A DNA stretch of 64,000 bases from positions 1 through 64,000 of the forward strand of contig NZ_AJKI01000014.1 of assembly GCF_000259075.1 (NCBI RefSeq), given 5' to 3'. The stretch is from Marinilabilia salmonicolor JCM 21150 (GTDB taxonomy: Bacteria > Bacteroidota > Bacteroidia > Bacteroidales > Marinilabiliaceae). Under the pieces are notes generated by a model, which searched no databases, was not told the DNA's origin, and was given only the letters and a program-made list of their open reading frames with translations. The translations under genes were made by a program, and so were the position numbers. This document shows, in pieces, positions 16,768-25,916 of the stretch (position 1 is the first letter of the stretch; the number at the start of each line of letters is the position of its first letter).

Positions 16768-18396
16768 TCACTCTCCCCCCTCATCCGTCATTTCAATATC
16801 CATAAAGAAGCTCGCTTCTTCTTGCCATGGAACCAGAGGAGATTCATAAAAATCAATGCCCATGGCTTTCATACGATCCCGGTGTTGACCAAGACGGACT
16901 CTGTACTCATCCCATCTCCTGTCTTCGCGTACCGTCCAGCCGATCTCTGCAATCCCGAGAATCCGCGGGAACATCAGATATTCAATATCATCGAGTGTTT
17001 CAATGGTTTCAGCCCATAAAGGAGCTTCTACTCCCAAAACATCCACTTTTTCAATTCCCTCGACTAGTGTAACAGGATCCCAGTTGTACGCATCATCCAC
17101 TTCTGTAAGTCCTGCCCATGTGAGTCCTAACGGGCTATCCTCATTATATTTAATATCCAGATAAGCATGTTTGGATGGCGACATTATTAACTTGGCTCCC
17201 TTTTTTGCTCCTTGTAGAGCATTTTTTTCTTTTGCCCAAAATTGAACAATATCTGTCTCATCAATGCCGGCATGAGCCACTTCAACCCAGCCAATCATCG
17301 TTTTTCCGTGAGATTTTACAATTTCACGTGCCCGATTCATAAAATATTCATAATCCTCCTGCTCCGTTGAATGAGATTCATCTCCGCCAATATGAAAATA
17401 TGGGCCGGGAGTAATTTCTGATATTTCACGAATCACATCATCCACAAACTCATATACGACTTCCTTATCGGTACATAAAGTACTGAAACCTACTTTCGTT
17501 CCGGCATATAACTCTGTAGCTTTCCCATCACAATTCAATTCAGGATATGAAGCCAGGGCTGCATTGGTATGTCCCGGCATATCAATCTCAGGTACAATAG
17601 TAATATGCTTATCTCCTGCATACGCTACAATTTCCTTGTAATCTTCCTTGGTAAAGAAACCTCCTTCACCACCACCAACTTCTGTGCTGCCACCATGAGT
17701 TGTCAGGTTAGGCCACGACTCAATCTCAATGCGCCAGCCCTGATCGTCAGACAGATGAAGGTGCAGGGTATTCATTTTGTAGAGTGCAAGATAATCAATA
17801 ACCCGTTTTACGGTAGGCACATCAAAAAAATGGCGGGCCACATCCAGCATCATTCCCCTGTATTCATATTGCGGCCAATCCCGGATTGTTCCAGTAGGAA
17901 TCAACACAGGTAACTGAAGTCCACCTGCCTGTTCCACCTGAGCCGTGAGCAATTGTCTGAGGGTTTGAATTCCGTAAAACAAACCTTCTGATGACGAAGC
18001 AGTAAGAGTCAGCAAATTCTCCTTTATATCCAACTCATATCCCGAAGGAGGCAAATTCTGATCTGCCTTTGACTGATTAATCAAAATGGTATTGCCAAAC
18101 CAGGCAGCTTTGTCTCCCTCTTCTACTTCGAAACCAACTCCTGTCGCATTTTTAAGTATTCCGGCCAATCGAAGTGCCTCTTTTTTAAACGCTTCATGTC
18201 CCTCTTCTACACGAATGGAGAGCCCTTCATCAACCACAAAAGTCTGATTGGTTGCCACCACCGATTGAGGCTTAGGAATAATACTATTTCTTGTCATATC
18301 AGTAGGGGGGTAAGTTTCCTTGCAGGAACTTGTTGTCAACATAAGCACACCCAACAAGAAGGTTGTCAATACAGAATTTCTTAAATCCATAATCAT
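16768..18396 (-). CDS. GH20 beta-N-acetylhexosaminidase lipoprotein
   Basis: 542 residues from the ATG at 18394-18396 (a second Met two codons later is equally possible; an upstream TTG at 18423 is unlikely). A lipoprotein signal ends in TTSSC. A GH20b-like alpha/beta domain (~40-160) precedes the GH20 barrel, with HLHLSDDQGWRIEI, EIDMPGHTNAAL and the catalytic pair FHIGGDES (Asp ~339, Glu ~340; substrate-assisted mechanism). It removes terminal beta-linked GlcNAc or GalNAc. It converges on the GH31 operon with its own terminator, and its start is 49 bp from the divergent ispE. Whether it belongs functionally to locus 1 is inference. Confidence 0.92.
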   Translation of the reverse strand: MIMDLRNSVLTTFLLGVLMLTTSSCKETYPPTDMTRNSIIPKPQSVVATNQTFVVDEGLSIRVEEGHEAFKKEALRLAGILKNATGVGFEVEEGDKAAWFGNTILINQSKADQNLPPSGYELDIKENLLTLTASSSEGLFYGIQTLRQLLTAQVEQAGGLQLPVLIPTGTIRDWPQYEYRGMMLDVARHFFDVPTVKRVIDYLALYKMNTLHLHLSDDQGWRIEIESWPNLTTHGGSTEVGGGEGGFFTKEDYKEIVAYAGDKHITIVPEIDMPGHTNAALASYPELNCDGKATELYAGTKVGFSTLCTDKEVVYEFVDDVIREISEITPGPYFHIGGDESHSTEQEDYEYFMNRAREIVKSHGKTMIGWVEVAHAGIDETDIVQFWAKEKNALQGAKKGAKLIMSPSKHAYLDIKYNEDSPLGLTWAGLTEVDDAYNWDPVTLVEGIEKVDVLGVEAPLWAETIETLDDIEYLMFPRILGIAEIGWTVREDRRWDEYRVRLGQHRDRMKAMGIDFYESPLVPWQEEASFFMDIEMTDEGGE

Positions 18397-18445
18397 TTTT
18401 CTATTTTTACGGTCTGAATACAAATCAGGCTAAAAATAAGATATT

Positions 18446-19285
18446 ATGGTGGTTTTTCCCAATGCAAAAATAAATCTGGGGCTCTATGTAACAGAAAAAC
18501 GTACAGACGGTTTTCACAATATCGAAACGGTATTTGTCCCGGTTCAAGGTTTCAACGACATACTGGAAGTTCTGGCAAACAATGAGAGCAAAAATGATAT
18601 TCTTACAACCTCGGGAATCCCCACCGATGCTGCCGCTGACGACAACCTGGTAATGAAAGCGCTGAAGCTAATTCGGAAAGATTTTTTTATCCCTCCACTG
18701 AAAATCCATTTGCACAAAAACATTCCTTCGGGCGCCGGACTGGGAGGAGGCTCCTCTGATGCAGCATTCATGCTTCGATTGCTGAACGACCAGTTTCATC
18801 TGAAACTCCGAAGTGACCAACTGGAAGAAAAAGCTGCTACCCTGGGGGCCGATTGTGCTTTTTTTGTGCGTAATCATCCGGTTTTTGCCGAAGGTGTTGG
18901 CAATGAATTCAGCCGGACAGAGGTAACCTTAAAGGATTTGTGGATCATGCTGGTGATTCCCCCCATCCACCTTTCCACCCCTGCAGCCTACAAAAATATT
19001 ACACCCAAACAACCGGAAAAATCTTTGAAAGAGATCCTGAAGATGGAAACAGGTGGCTGGCCGCAAAACCTCATCAATGATTTTGAACAAAATGCCTTTC
19101 AAAATCATCCTAAACTGATGGAAATAAAAAAACGTTTGTACGACCAAGGAGCCGTGTATGCAGCCATGTCGGGCAGTGGATCGGCAATGTTCGGATTGTT
19201 TGAAGCAAAGCCTGCAATTGAATGGTCAGAGGATTACAAAGTATGGACAGGAGAGATGAGACAGAATGAAGAGAGGAAAGGTTAA
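18446..19285 (+). CDS. ispE: 4-diphosphocytidyl-2-C-methyl-D-erythritol kinase
   Basis: 279 residues, normal length. GHMP kinase: N-terminal PNAKINLGLYVTEKRTDGFH, ATP-binding glycine-rich loop PSGAGLGGGSSDAA, and C-terminal AMSGSGSAMFGLF. It phosphorylates CDP-methylerythritol in the non-mevalonate isoprenoid pathway in the cytosol. It stands alone between the divergent GH20 gene and the convergent nadE. Confidence 0.96.
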   Translation: MVVFPNAKINLGLYVTEKRTDGFHNIETVFVPVQGFNDILEVLANNESKNDILTTSGIPTDAAADDNLVMKALKLIRKDFFIPPLKIHLHKNIPSGAGLGGGSSDAAFMLRLLNDQFHLKLRSDQLEEKAATLGADCAFFVRNHPVFAEGVGNEFSRTEVTLKDLWIMLVIPPIHLSTPAAYKNITPKQPEKSLKEILKMETGGWPQNLINDFEQNAFQNHPKLMEIKKRLYDQGAVYAAMSGSGSAMFGLFEAKPAIEWSEDYKVWTGEMRQNEERKG

Positions 19286-19540
19286 GGCTGAGGTTAAGAA
19301 ATAAACTTAGGCTGAGATTAAGGTTAGGAATGAGGAGAAGTATGAGAAGATATTTACCAATTAAGCCAACAGACCCGGGAATCCGGTTTGTAGAAATAAT
19401 TCAGTTGAGATTATTCAGAAAAATCCGGCACCAAGCCAAAAGTATTGTTTAAAAATGGGCAAAACCCCGAACAACAGCAGGAAAGTCTCCCATCTCAACG
19501 GTAATCTCAGCCTCAGCCTAAACCTCAACCTTCTCCTTCT
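19270..19540. repeat. Inverted GGCTGAG/GGTTAAG-rich repeats between ispE and nadE
   Basis: The gap starts with a run of degenerate units of the form GGCTGAGGTTAAG (about 19276-19345) and ends with their reverse complement (CTCAGCCTCAGCCTAAACC, about 19505-19530, reaching the nadE 3' end). The two arms could form a large stem. No gene was recognised in between. Confidence 0.5.
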
Positions 19541-19544
19541 CTCC

Positions 19545-21194
19545 TCAATACTTCGCTACCAGCGGCATACGGCGTCCCACGCCAAAGGCCTTCCCGGAAA
19601 CCCGGAGAACCGGGGCAGTCTGAAAACGCTTGTATTCATTGAAATTGACCAATCGAACAGCCTTACGCACCACTTCCTCATCAAAACCTTCTTCAACAAT
19701 GCTTTGGGGAGAACGATTCAACTCAATATATCGGAACAACACTTTATCCAGCACATCGTAATCAGGAAGAGAATCTGAATCTTTCTGGTCGGGCCGCAAC
19801 TCAGCCGAAGGGGGCTTTACAATGGTATTTTCAGGAACCATCTCCCCTTCTTTATTGAGATATCTTGCCAGTTTGAATACATCAGTTTTGTAAACATCTC
19901 CAAGCACACTGAGGCCACCGTTCATGTCACCATATAAGGTACCATAGCCCACCGCAGCCTCACTCTTATTTGAGGTATTGAGCAGAATATGCCCAAACTT
20001 ATTGGAATAGGCCATCAGCAACAATCCCCTGATTCGGGCCTGAATATTCTCTTCGGTAACATCAGCCTCACGCTCATCAAAAACAGGCCCCATAGCATTC
20101 TCCACACTTTGGTAAACATCCTTGATAGCTACGGTGTGCGTACCTATTCCCAAATTGGAGGCCAAATCTTTTGCGTCGCTCACACTGTGGCCGGAACTAT
20201 ACTGAGAGGGCAACAAAATACCATGGACATTTTCAGAACCTAGTGCTTTTACGGCCAGTGCTGCCGTCACTGCTGAATCAATTCCCCCCGAAAGACCAAT
20301 AACCGCTTTTTTCAATCCGGATTTTTGAAAATAGTCACGAATCCCCAAAATAATCCCGTCATGAATCAATTTTATCGGATCGGTCTCAAACAGATTATCC
20401 GAAGCTACATCATCAATGCTATCGGTTTCCACATCCACAACACCTTCCTTGAAAGTGGGAATTCTGTGCGTGATGTTTCCTTCACTGTTGACCATCATGG
20501 AGCCACCGTCAAATATCAGTTCAGTATTGGCCCCAATCTGATTGACATAGGCCACCGGGACACGGTACTCGGCTGCTTTTTTGCAAACCACCTGCTTTCG
20601 AACATTTTCCTGATGATAAGAAAATGGAGATGCCGCAATATTCACCATGAAATCGGGTTTCAGGGCTGCAAGCTTCTGCATCGGAGAAAGCGTATAAAGA
20701 TTATTTCGTGCAAAAGCAGCCGAAACAGGTTGATCATCCCATAAATCCTCACAAATAGTCAATGCTATCCGTTTACCCTTATAATTTACCACCCTAAAAT
20801 CCTGATTGGCCTGAAAATAACGATACTCATCAAAAACATCGTAATTGGGCAACAAAGTCTTGTGAATGGTCTCTTTTACAACTCCGTCGGCCAGGAAATA
20901 AGCAGAATTGTGCAATTGTTTACCACGAGCCTGTGGGTTGATACTCGGACCTCCCACCACCGCAGCAATTCCCTGACAGTGTCTGGCTATACCGTGAATG
21001 GCTGCAATGGCTCCTTCAACAAACTCCTGCCGGGTCAGCAGATCCAGCGGAGGGTATCCACAAACAGCAAGTTCTGAAAAGGCCACCATATCAATGCCCC
21101 GCTCTTTAGCTTCCTCAATGTGCGCAATTATTTTGTTACTGTTCTCTTCGTAATTCCCAATGTGATAATTTAACTGTACCAGCGCCAGTTTCAT
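19545..21194 (-). CDS. nadE: Glutamine-dependent NAD+ synthetase
   Basis: 549 residues from the ATG at 21192-21194 (an in-frame TTG nine bases upstream is unlikely). N-terminal nitrilase-type glutaminase with the Glu (AFSELAVCGYPP), Lys and Cys (ALTICEDLWDD) triad; C-terminal NAD synthase with the ATP-binding SGGIDSAVTAALA loop and NTSNKSEAAVGYGTLYGDMNG. It amidates nicotinic acid adenine dinucleotide to NAD+ with ammonia channelled from glutamine. Its upstream region carries a MITE-like element at 21225. A gldB-like gene lies ~1.4 kb away; in Flavobacterium these genes are also close, as far as I recall. Confidence 0.96.
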   Translation of the reverse strand: MKLALVQLNYHIGNYEENSNKIIAHIEEAKERGIDMVAFSELAVCGYPPLDLLTRQEFVEGAIAAIHGIARHCQGIAAVVGGPSINPQARGKQLHNSAYFLADGVVKETIHKTLLPNYDVFDEYRYFQANQDFRVVNYKGKRIALTICEDLWDDQPVSAAFARNNLYTLSPMQKLAALKPDFMVNIAASPFSYHQENVRKQVVCKKAAEYRVPVAYVNQIGANTELIFDGGSMMVNSEGNITHRIPTFKEGVVDVETDSIDDVASDNLFETDPIKLIHDGIILGIRDYFQKSGLKKAVIGLSGGIDSAVTAALAVKALGSENVHGILLPSQYSSGHSVSDAKDLASNLGIGTHTVAIKDVYQSVENAMGPVFDEREADVTEENIQARIRGLLLMAYSNKFGHILLNTSNKSEAAVGYGTLYGDMNGGLSVLGDVYKTDVFKLARYLNKEGEMVPENTIVKPPSAELRPDQKDSDSLPDYDVLDKVLFRYIELNRSPQSIVEEGFDEEVVRKAVRLVNFNEYKRFQTAPVLRVSGKAFGVGRRMPLVAKY

Positions 21195-21224
21195 ATTATT
21201 CAATTTTTAAAATAGATGTGTAAT

Positions 21225-21391
21225 TAGTGTCTGTCCATAAAGTACCATTTACTGCGTTACGCTTGTCCGAAAATTACTCATTTACGAAAAGTAAACTCCG
21301 TATTTTCGGACTTCGCAAGCCTTGTAACTGGCACTTTCTGTACAGACACAAGCCTAAAAACAGAATTTGCTTAGTTTATAGACAGGCACTA
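21225..21391. repeat. MITE-like element, family B', copy 1
   Basis: 167 bp with inverted ends TAGTGTCTGTCCATAAAGT (left) and AGTTTATAGACAGGCACTA (right). The interior has ACTGCGTTACGCTTG and GCAAGCCTTGTAACTGGCAC. It shares its ends with family B and its interior with 25917-26152 and 62802-63067. It sits 30 bp upstream of the nadE start. Confidence 0.75.
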
Positions 21392-21410
21392 ATCAGGGCC
21401 CGCTAAAAAA

Positions 21411-21501
21411 GTCAAAAGGACATAATTTGCATGCCGACAAATCGAAGATGTATTGGAATACTTCGAGATTTTGTCGGTGAAGTAAATTTTGTTCTTTTGA
21501 C
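21411..21501. repeat. Long near-perfect inverted repeat
   Basis: GTCAAAAGGACATAATTT at 21411 pairs with AAATTTTGTTCTTTTGAC ending at 21501. Inner arms GCCGACAAATCGAAG and CTTCGAGATTTTGTCGG extend the stem to ~40 bp each side. No coding potential is evident. Confidence 0.65.
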
Positions 21502-21784
21502 CAGCAATTTTTCTGTTTTCAAGTGCAAGGTTATTTCTATGTTGCGTCAAAAACCTTGCAACTTAATTGATTTTAATTATTGTGACAAACTGCTAATCAT
21601 CGACTTGTGCGTTTTTCAGCAGCCCCTACTTGTTGATTTTATCTTAGCTCGCTTTATCCATATAACAGCTAAAATGCAAACAGGGTTAAGACCTGAGAGC
21701 AATAGCCCGGGGACAACTCCACCCTCTCATTATTTGGTGGCATCGCGACCAATAATGAGAGGGGAAGGAATTCCTTAAAACGGA
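21502..21784. other. Gene-free stretch with a 16-bp-stem hairpin
   Basis: No credible gene. CCCTCTCATTATTTGGT (21722-21738) pairs with ACCAATAATGAGAGGG (21748-21763), ~20 bp past the stop of the minus-strand beta-barrel gene. It has no T tract, so it is more likely a repeat element than a terminator. The phrase GCAATAGCCCGGGGACAAC just before it resembles the hairpin at 62712. Confidence 0.5.
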
Positions 21785-22423
21785 TCAAAAAATAAACCCG
21801 ATTTCAAATACCAGTCTGCCAAGGGTAGTTTTATCATCAAAATAAGGTTCGTCGGTAATATCAAGAAACCCATTATGATAGGTCAGTCCAAACATAAACG
21901 CATTGGAGCCCCCGATGGAATATTCCACTCCCCCGCCAAGATGGTAACCCAAATCGAATAACCGAACCTGCTCATTGATATTATTATCGTTATCATCTTT
22001 TGCTTCTATGTTTATTTGAGGACTTAACCCAAAACGACCATAAATATTAAACCTTCTGAAATCATTGGAGCGAAGTTTCAACCCTAAAGGGATCTCCAGG
22101 TAGCGCAACTTATAGTCTTTATCGCCCAGTGCCGGCTCGGGAATATCGGCATTTTCAACATCTGAATATTTCAGCTTACCCCCGGTAGTGTTGATAGTCA
22201 GACCGGTGGAAAAGGCATAATTATCTGCAAAAAAACGGTCCAAAACTATTCCGAAATTATAGCCACCCCGACTACCTCTTGACTCTGCTCCATCCACATC
22301 GGGTCGAAGCCACGAAAACTGAGGTTCCACAACAAATGATAACCGAATAGTATTGGCATCCTGCCCTTTTACCGAACTCAGCAGGATCAGAATAAGTCCC
22401 AGACTAAAAACTATTTTCTTCAT
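21785..22423 (-). CDS. Outer-membrane beta-barrel protein, PorT-like
   Basis: 212 residues with a signal peptide (MKKIVFSLGLILILLSSVKGQ). The mature part alternates amphipathic strands and turns (YNFGIVLDRFFADNYAFSTGLTI, YLEIPLGLKLRSND, LFDLGYHLGGGVEYS) and ends in the aromatic strand RLVFEIGFIF, as expected of a small eight-stranded barrel (outer membrane protein beta-barrel/PorT-like). Its function is not known; such proteins are frequent in Bacteroidota. Divergent from the gldB-like gene 145 bp away. Confidence 0.75.
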   Translation of the reverse strand: MKKIVFSLGLILILLSSVKGQDANTIRLSFVVEPQFSWLRPDVDGAESRGSRGGYNFGIVLDRFFADNYAFSTGLTINTTGGKLKYSDVENADIPEPALGDKDYKLRYLEIPLGLKLRSNDFRRFNIYGRFGLSPQINIEAKDDNDNNINEQVRLFDLGYHLGGGVEYSIGGSNAFMFGLTYHNGFLDITDEPYFDDKTTLGRLVFEIGFIF

Positions 22424-22568
22424 AAGATTTTTCTTTTATCGGGTAAAACAGAAATTGAACTCTGTACAACAATTCACGTTAAAATTAATATCTTAGCAAC
22501 TATTATTCCAATAATCAACCGTAAAGATAAGTCAAATCACCCACTTTTACCGTAAAGAGCAATTTCGC

Positions 22569-23573
22569 ATGAAGATTTTACAGTTTCTGTTTTTTTCAGC
22601 ACTCATATTTTCAGCCGGTTGTAGCAACCTCTCCCCGGCCCCTGATGTTTCACACATTCAGGTGAATTTTGAATTGATTCCGTTTTATGAAGATCTCTTC
22701 TCTATTCACCCCGATAGTGTAGCAGAGAACACATCAGCACTCAAAGAGAAATACGGAAAATACCTGGAAGCATACAGTGAGGGTGTAATAAATGTGGGAA
22801 ATCCTGACTCAAAAGATTTTGCTCAAAACATGTCCCGATTCCTGGCCTATCCTCCAAATAAGGAGGTTGTTGACACCTGTCGTAAAGTATTCTCAGATAA
22901 AAAATCACTCAAAGATGATTTGTCAAAAGCCTTTCAGTATTACCAATACTATTATCCCGAGCGCGAAGTCCCGGATGTCTATCTGCATATTTCAGGATTC
23001 AACGAATCTATGGTGGTAGATTCAGGCTGGATATCTGTAAGCGTGGAAAAATACCTCGGCAGTAATTGCCAGTTTTATGAATGGCTGGGCACTCAGCAAT
23101 ATCTACGCAACCGGATGATACCGGAAATGGTGGTTCCCGACGTTATGAAAGCACTGGCAATGACAGAATATGCCTACAACGACTCCATCGATGATCTTAT
23201 CAGCCAGATGATTTACCATGGCAAAATGCTGCACTTTGTTAAACGTACCATTCCGGAAATTCCGGACACCCTGCTGTTTGGTTATACCACCAGAGAAATG
23301 AACTGGAGCAGAAAAAACGAGGCTTTTATGTGGTCCACCATTGTTGAGCAAAAACACCTCTTCTCCACTGATCCCATGTTGATCAGGAAATATGTTGGTG
23401 AAGGGCCTTTCACAAGTTTCTTTGGACAGGAATCACCCGGCAGAACAGGCCGTTTTCTTGGATACCAGCTCATGAAATCCTGGCTTGAAGAACACCCTGA
23501 AGCATCTTTTCGTGACATGATGTCACAAACCGACCCTCACCGAATACTTGCCAAAGCCGGATATCGTCCGTGA
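22569..23573 (+). CDS. gldB: GldB-like gliding-motility/T9SS-associated lipoprotein
   Basis: 334 residues with lipobox FSAGC (Cys ~19). The sequence follows the GldB pattern: an N-terminal NFELIPFYEDLF segment, a middle PDVYLHISGFNESMVV strand region, and a C-terminal GPFTSFFGQESPGRTGRFLGYQLMKSWLEEHP stretch reminiscent of peptidase-like DUF2268 folds. GldB is an essential partner in Flavobacterium gliding and T9SS assembly; nonmotile Bacteroidales also keep homologues. A position 15 bp before the nitrilase-MTHFS gene and near nadE supports the call. The symbol is by resemblance only. Confidence 0.68.
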   Translation: MKILQFLFFSALIFSAGCSNLSPAPDVSHIQVNFELIPFYEDLFSIHPDSVAENTSALKEKYGKYLEAYSEGVINVGNPDSKDFAQNMSRFLAYPPNKEVVDTCRKVFSDKKSLKDDLSKAFQYYQYYYPEREVPDVYLHISGFNESMVVDSGWISVSVEKYLGSNCQFYEWLGTQQYLRNRMIPEMVVPDVMKALAMTEYAYNDSIDDLISQMIYHGKMLHFVKRTIPEIPDTLLFGYTTREMNWSRKNEAFMWSTIVEQKHLFSTDPMLIRKYVGEGPFTSFFGQESPGRTGRFLGYQLMKSWLEEHPEASFRDMMSQTDPHRILAKAGYRP

Positions 23574-23588
23574 TTAAATCATGACCAT

Positions 23589-24959
23589 ATGGAAGTGAAA
23601 TCAACAGTAAAGATTGGAATTCTCCAATTCGATCCCGTTCCCGGGGATATAAAAGCCAACATAAAGAAAATTGACCGGTTATTTGAGACAGTTCAGGATG
23701 CCGACATTCTTGTATTGCCGGAACTGGCATCCTCAGGTTATAATTTCAAATCCAAAGAGGAAGCATTTAATTCTTCGGAATCAATCAGCGACAGTCTTTT
23801 TATAGATTTTCTTATTCAAAAAGCGAAAGAACTCAACACATGGTTTGTTTCCGGAATTAATGAACGGGAGAACAACAAACTGTACAACAGCGCAGTATTG
23901 ATAAGCCCTGATGGACTGGAAGGTATTTACCGCAAGATGCACCTCTTCAACAGGGAGAAATTATTTTTTGAACCGGGAAACACGGGATTACCCATTTTCG
24001 AAACACCCTTTGGCTTGGTCGGAATTTTAATTTGCTTCGATTGGATGTTTCCGGAACTTTGGCGTGTCCTGGCGCTCAAAGGAGCACAAATCATTTGTCA
24101 TCCATCCAACCTGGTGCTTCCGTTCTGTCAATCGGCCATTCCCGGATATGCACTGACCAACCGGATCTTTATTGCCACCGCAAACAGAGTGGGAACAGAA
24201 AGAGACCTCACCTTTACGGGACAATCAGTATTGGTAAATCCCAATGGCGAGTACCTTCTTCGTGGCGACCATAGAAATGAAGAAGTTCTGACTGCTGACA
24301 TAAATCCGGAATTGGCAGAAAACAAACAAATGACTCTCCTGAATGATGCTTTTGATGACAGACGAACTGACTTTTACTCAATTGAAGTCAATGAAGACCA
24401 TGAAACCATGAAAAGAGAAAAGAAAATCCTGAGGAAGAAAATTCAGAAAAGAAAAAAACAATACAACGAAGATCAACTCAAAACCATCGGCCAGGATGCA
24501 ATGGCACAACTGGAAGACACAAAAGAATTCAAAGAAGCAAAAACCATATTTATTTACTGGTCGCTTCCAGATGAAGTGCCGACACACGAATTAATAGAAA
24601 AATACAGAAAAGAAAAAAGATTTATCCTGCCCCGCGTAGTAGGAGATTTCCTGGAACTTCGTGAATTCACCGGCATTGAATCATTGGAACAAGGAAACTC
24701 CTTTGGAATTCAGGAACCAACAGGCCCTGTTTTTTCGGACTTTACTTCCATCGACTTGGCCGTCATTCCGGGACTGGCATTTACCCGCAACGGACACAGA
24801 CTTGGTAGGGGAGGCGGCTATTACGACCGGACACTCCCCTTTCTGGAAAATGCCACAAAAACCGGAGTTGCATTTCCGTTTCAGATGGTTGCCAGAGTTC
24901 CTTTTGACACGCACGACATACCTTTAGATAAAGTAATCGCAGCCCATAAAACCCACTAA
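23589..24959 (+). CDS. Nitrilase-superfamily amidase fused to 5-formyltetrahydrofolate cyclo-ligase
   Basis: 456 residues in one uninterrupted frame. Residues ~5-265 are a C-N hydrolase with the full Glu-Lys-Cys triad (LPELASSGYNF, YRKMHLFNREK, ILICFDWMFPE). Residues ~270-456 are a complete 5-formyl-THF cyclo-ligase (MTHFS) with the ATP/folate loop GHRLGRGGGYYDRTL. MTHFS turns 5-formyl-THF back into 5,10-methenyl-THF. Nitrilases of this branch hydrolyse small amides such as omega-amides or deaminated glutathione. Both families include metabolite-repair enzymes, so a joint clean-up role is an appealing inference. It starts 15 bp after the gldB-like gene, probably in one operon. Confidence 0.88.
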   Translation: MEVKSTVKIGILQFDPVPGDIKANIKKIDRLFETVQDADILVLPELASSGYNFKSKEEAFNSSESISDSLFIDFLIQKAKELNTWFVSGINERENNKLYNSAVLISPDGLEGIYRKMHLFNREKLFFEPGNTGLPIFETPFGLVGILICFDWMFPELWRVLALKGAQIICHPSNLVLPFCQSAIPGYALTNRIFIATANRVGTERDLTFTGQSVLVNPNGEYLLRGDHRNEEVLTADINPELAENKQMTLLNDAFDDRRTDFYSIEVNEDHETMKREKKILRKKIQKRKKQYNEDQLKTIGQDAMAQLEDTKEFKEAKTIFIYWSLPDEVPTHELIEKYRKEKRFILPRVVGDFLELREFTGIESLEQGNSFGIQEPTGPVFSDFTSIDLAVIPGLAFTRNGHRLGRGGGYYDRTLPFLENATKTGVAFPFQMVARVPFDTHDIPLDKVIAAHKTH

Positions 24960-24963
24960 CTAA

Positions 24964-24997
24964 AAAAGCCTGTTCACTTCTTTGCGAACAGGCTTTT
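24964..24997. terminator. Bidirectional terminator between the MTHFS fusion and ferredoxin genes
   Basis: AAAAGCCTGTTC (24964-24975) pairs with GAACAGGCTTTT (24986-24997), with A and T tracts on the two sides, so it can serve both convergent genes. Confidence 0.88.
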
Positions 24998-25015
24998 CTT
25001 ATCCTTTATAAAACC

Positions 25016-25183
25016 TTATGCAGGATGAATGGCCTCCGTGGGGCAAACATCAGCACAAGAACCACAATCGGTACACAACTCGGGATCAATTTTATAGATC
25101 TCACCTTCAGAGATAGCATCAACAGGACACTCATCAATGCAGGTACCGCAAGCAATACAATCGTCGTTAATTACGTATGCCAT
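25016..25183 (-). CDS. Small 2[4Fe-4S] ferredoxin
   Basis: 55 residues starting MAYVINDDCIACGTCIDECP. Two clusters of the form CxxCxxCxxxCP are complete: CIACGTCIDECP near residues 9-20 and CTDCGSCADVCP near 37-48. This is the classic clostridial-type ferredoxin, a low-potential one-electron carrier in the cytosol for enzymes such as pyruvate:ferredoxin oxidoreductase or hydrogenase. Start at the ATG 25181-25183; no other frame fits. Monocistronic, with its own promoter and a shared terminator. It points to anaerobic or fermentative metabolism. Confidence 0.95.
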   Translation of the reverse strand: MAYVINDDCIACGTCIDECPVDAISEGEIYKIDPELCTDCGSCADVCPTEAIHPA

Positions 25184-25221
25184 TTTTCTTTCTTTTTAAT
25201 GATTAGATGATTTTTCAGAAA

Positions 25222-25229
25222 CAAAATTA
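25222..25229 (-). promoter_or_regulatory. Putative -7 box of the ferredoxin gene
   Basis: On the minus strand TAATTTTG matches TAnnTTTG, ~40 bp before the ATG. The upstream region is T-rich but without a clear TTTG at -33. Confidence 0.4.
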
Positions 25230-25916
25230 TCTGCTTTTTTCCTTTAAAAAAAAAGAAACCTGTCTAAATAAGGTTATTTGTACATGTTTTAAATAATATA
25301 CTCCCTTAACTCCTTGGCTGAATAACAAATACCCTCCAATCCCTATGAGTCTTCAAGGTTTAAAATATCCTCTTTAACCTCACACCTCAAAAACCTCACA
25401 ATCAACCCTTCACGCAATTCAAAGGCAATTACCTTGTAATCATTAACGAAAGAGTTTATCTCAAAGATATCGTAATACCGAAAATACTGGAACACAATCT
25501 ACACATTCCCCGAGATGCCAATCTTTCATTTTGTTTACTGTTTTCCTTGCCGGCTTTCCAATATTCTGAAAAACAACCTTTATTGCCTAAAGTTTTCCAT
25601 TCAGAAAGTGAAGCCTCTGATTCAGAAAGCCATGTGACATTTCAGTGCATTGACATCAAAGTTTTGTTATATTGCTGAAAAATATACGTAATTCTATTGA
25701 GGGCCAACAAGATTGTCGTATTGATTTTTTAGAAATAAGTGTTGGTTACTTTTCGATGAATAATCCTTTTATAGATTCCCGTGAGTAACCCCTAATTGCA
25801 TTAATTATAAAAATCGTACCCGGGAAAAATTATTTTTGAAATTTCTTTAACCCGATGGACTTCTGATTGCTCGTCATAGAGAATTTGTAAAACAAAGATC
25901 AATTGTTCAAGTTAGT
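25230..25916. other. Gene-free stretch, nothing recognised
   Basis: About 690 bp of AT-rich DNA with stop codons in all frames. No ORF, tRNA-like cloverleaf or strong hairpin was recognised. It could be a decayed gene, but nothing identifies one. Confidence 0.5.
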
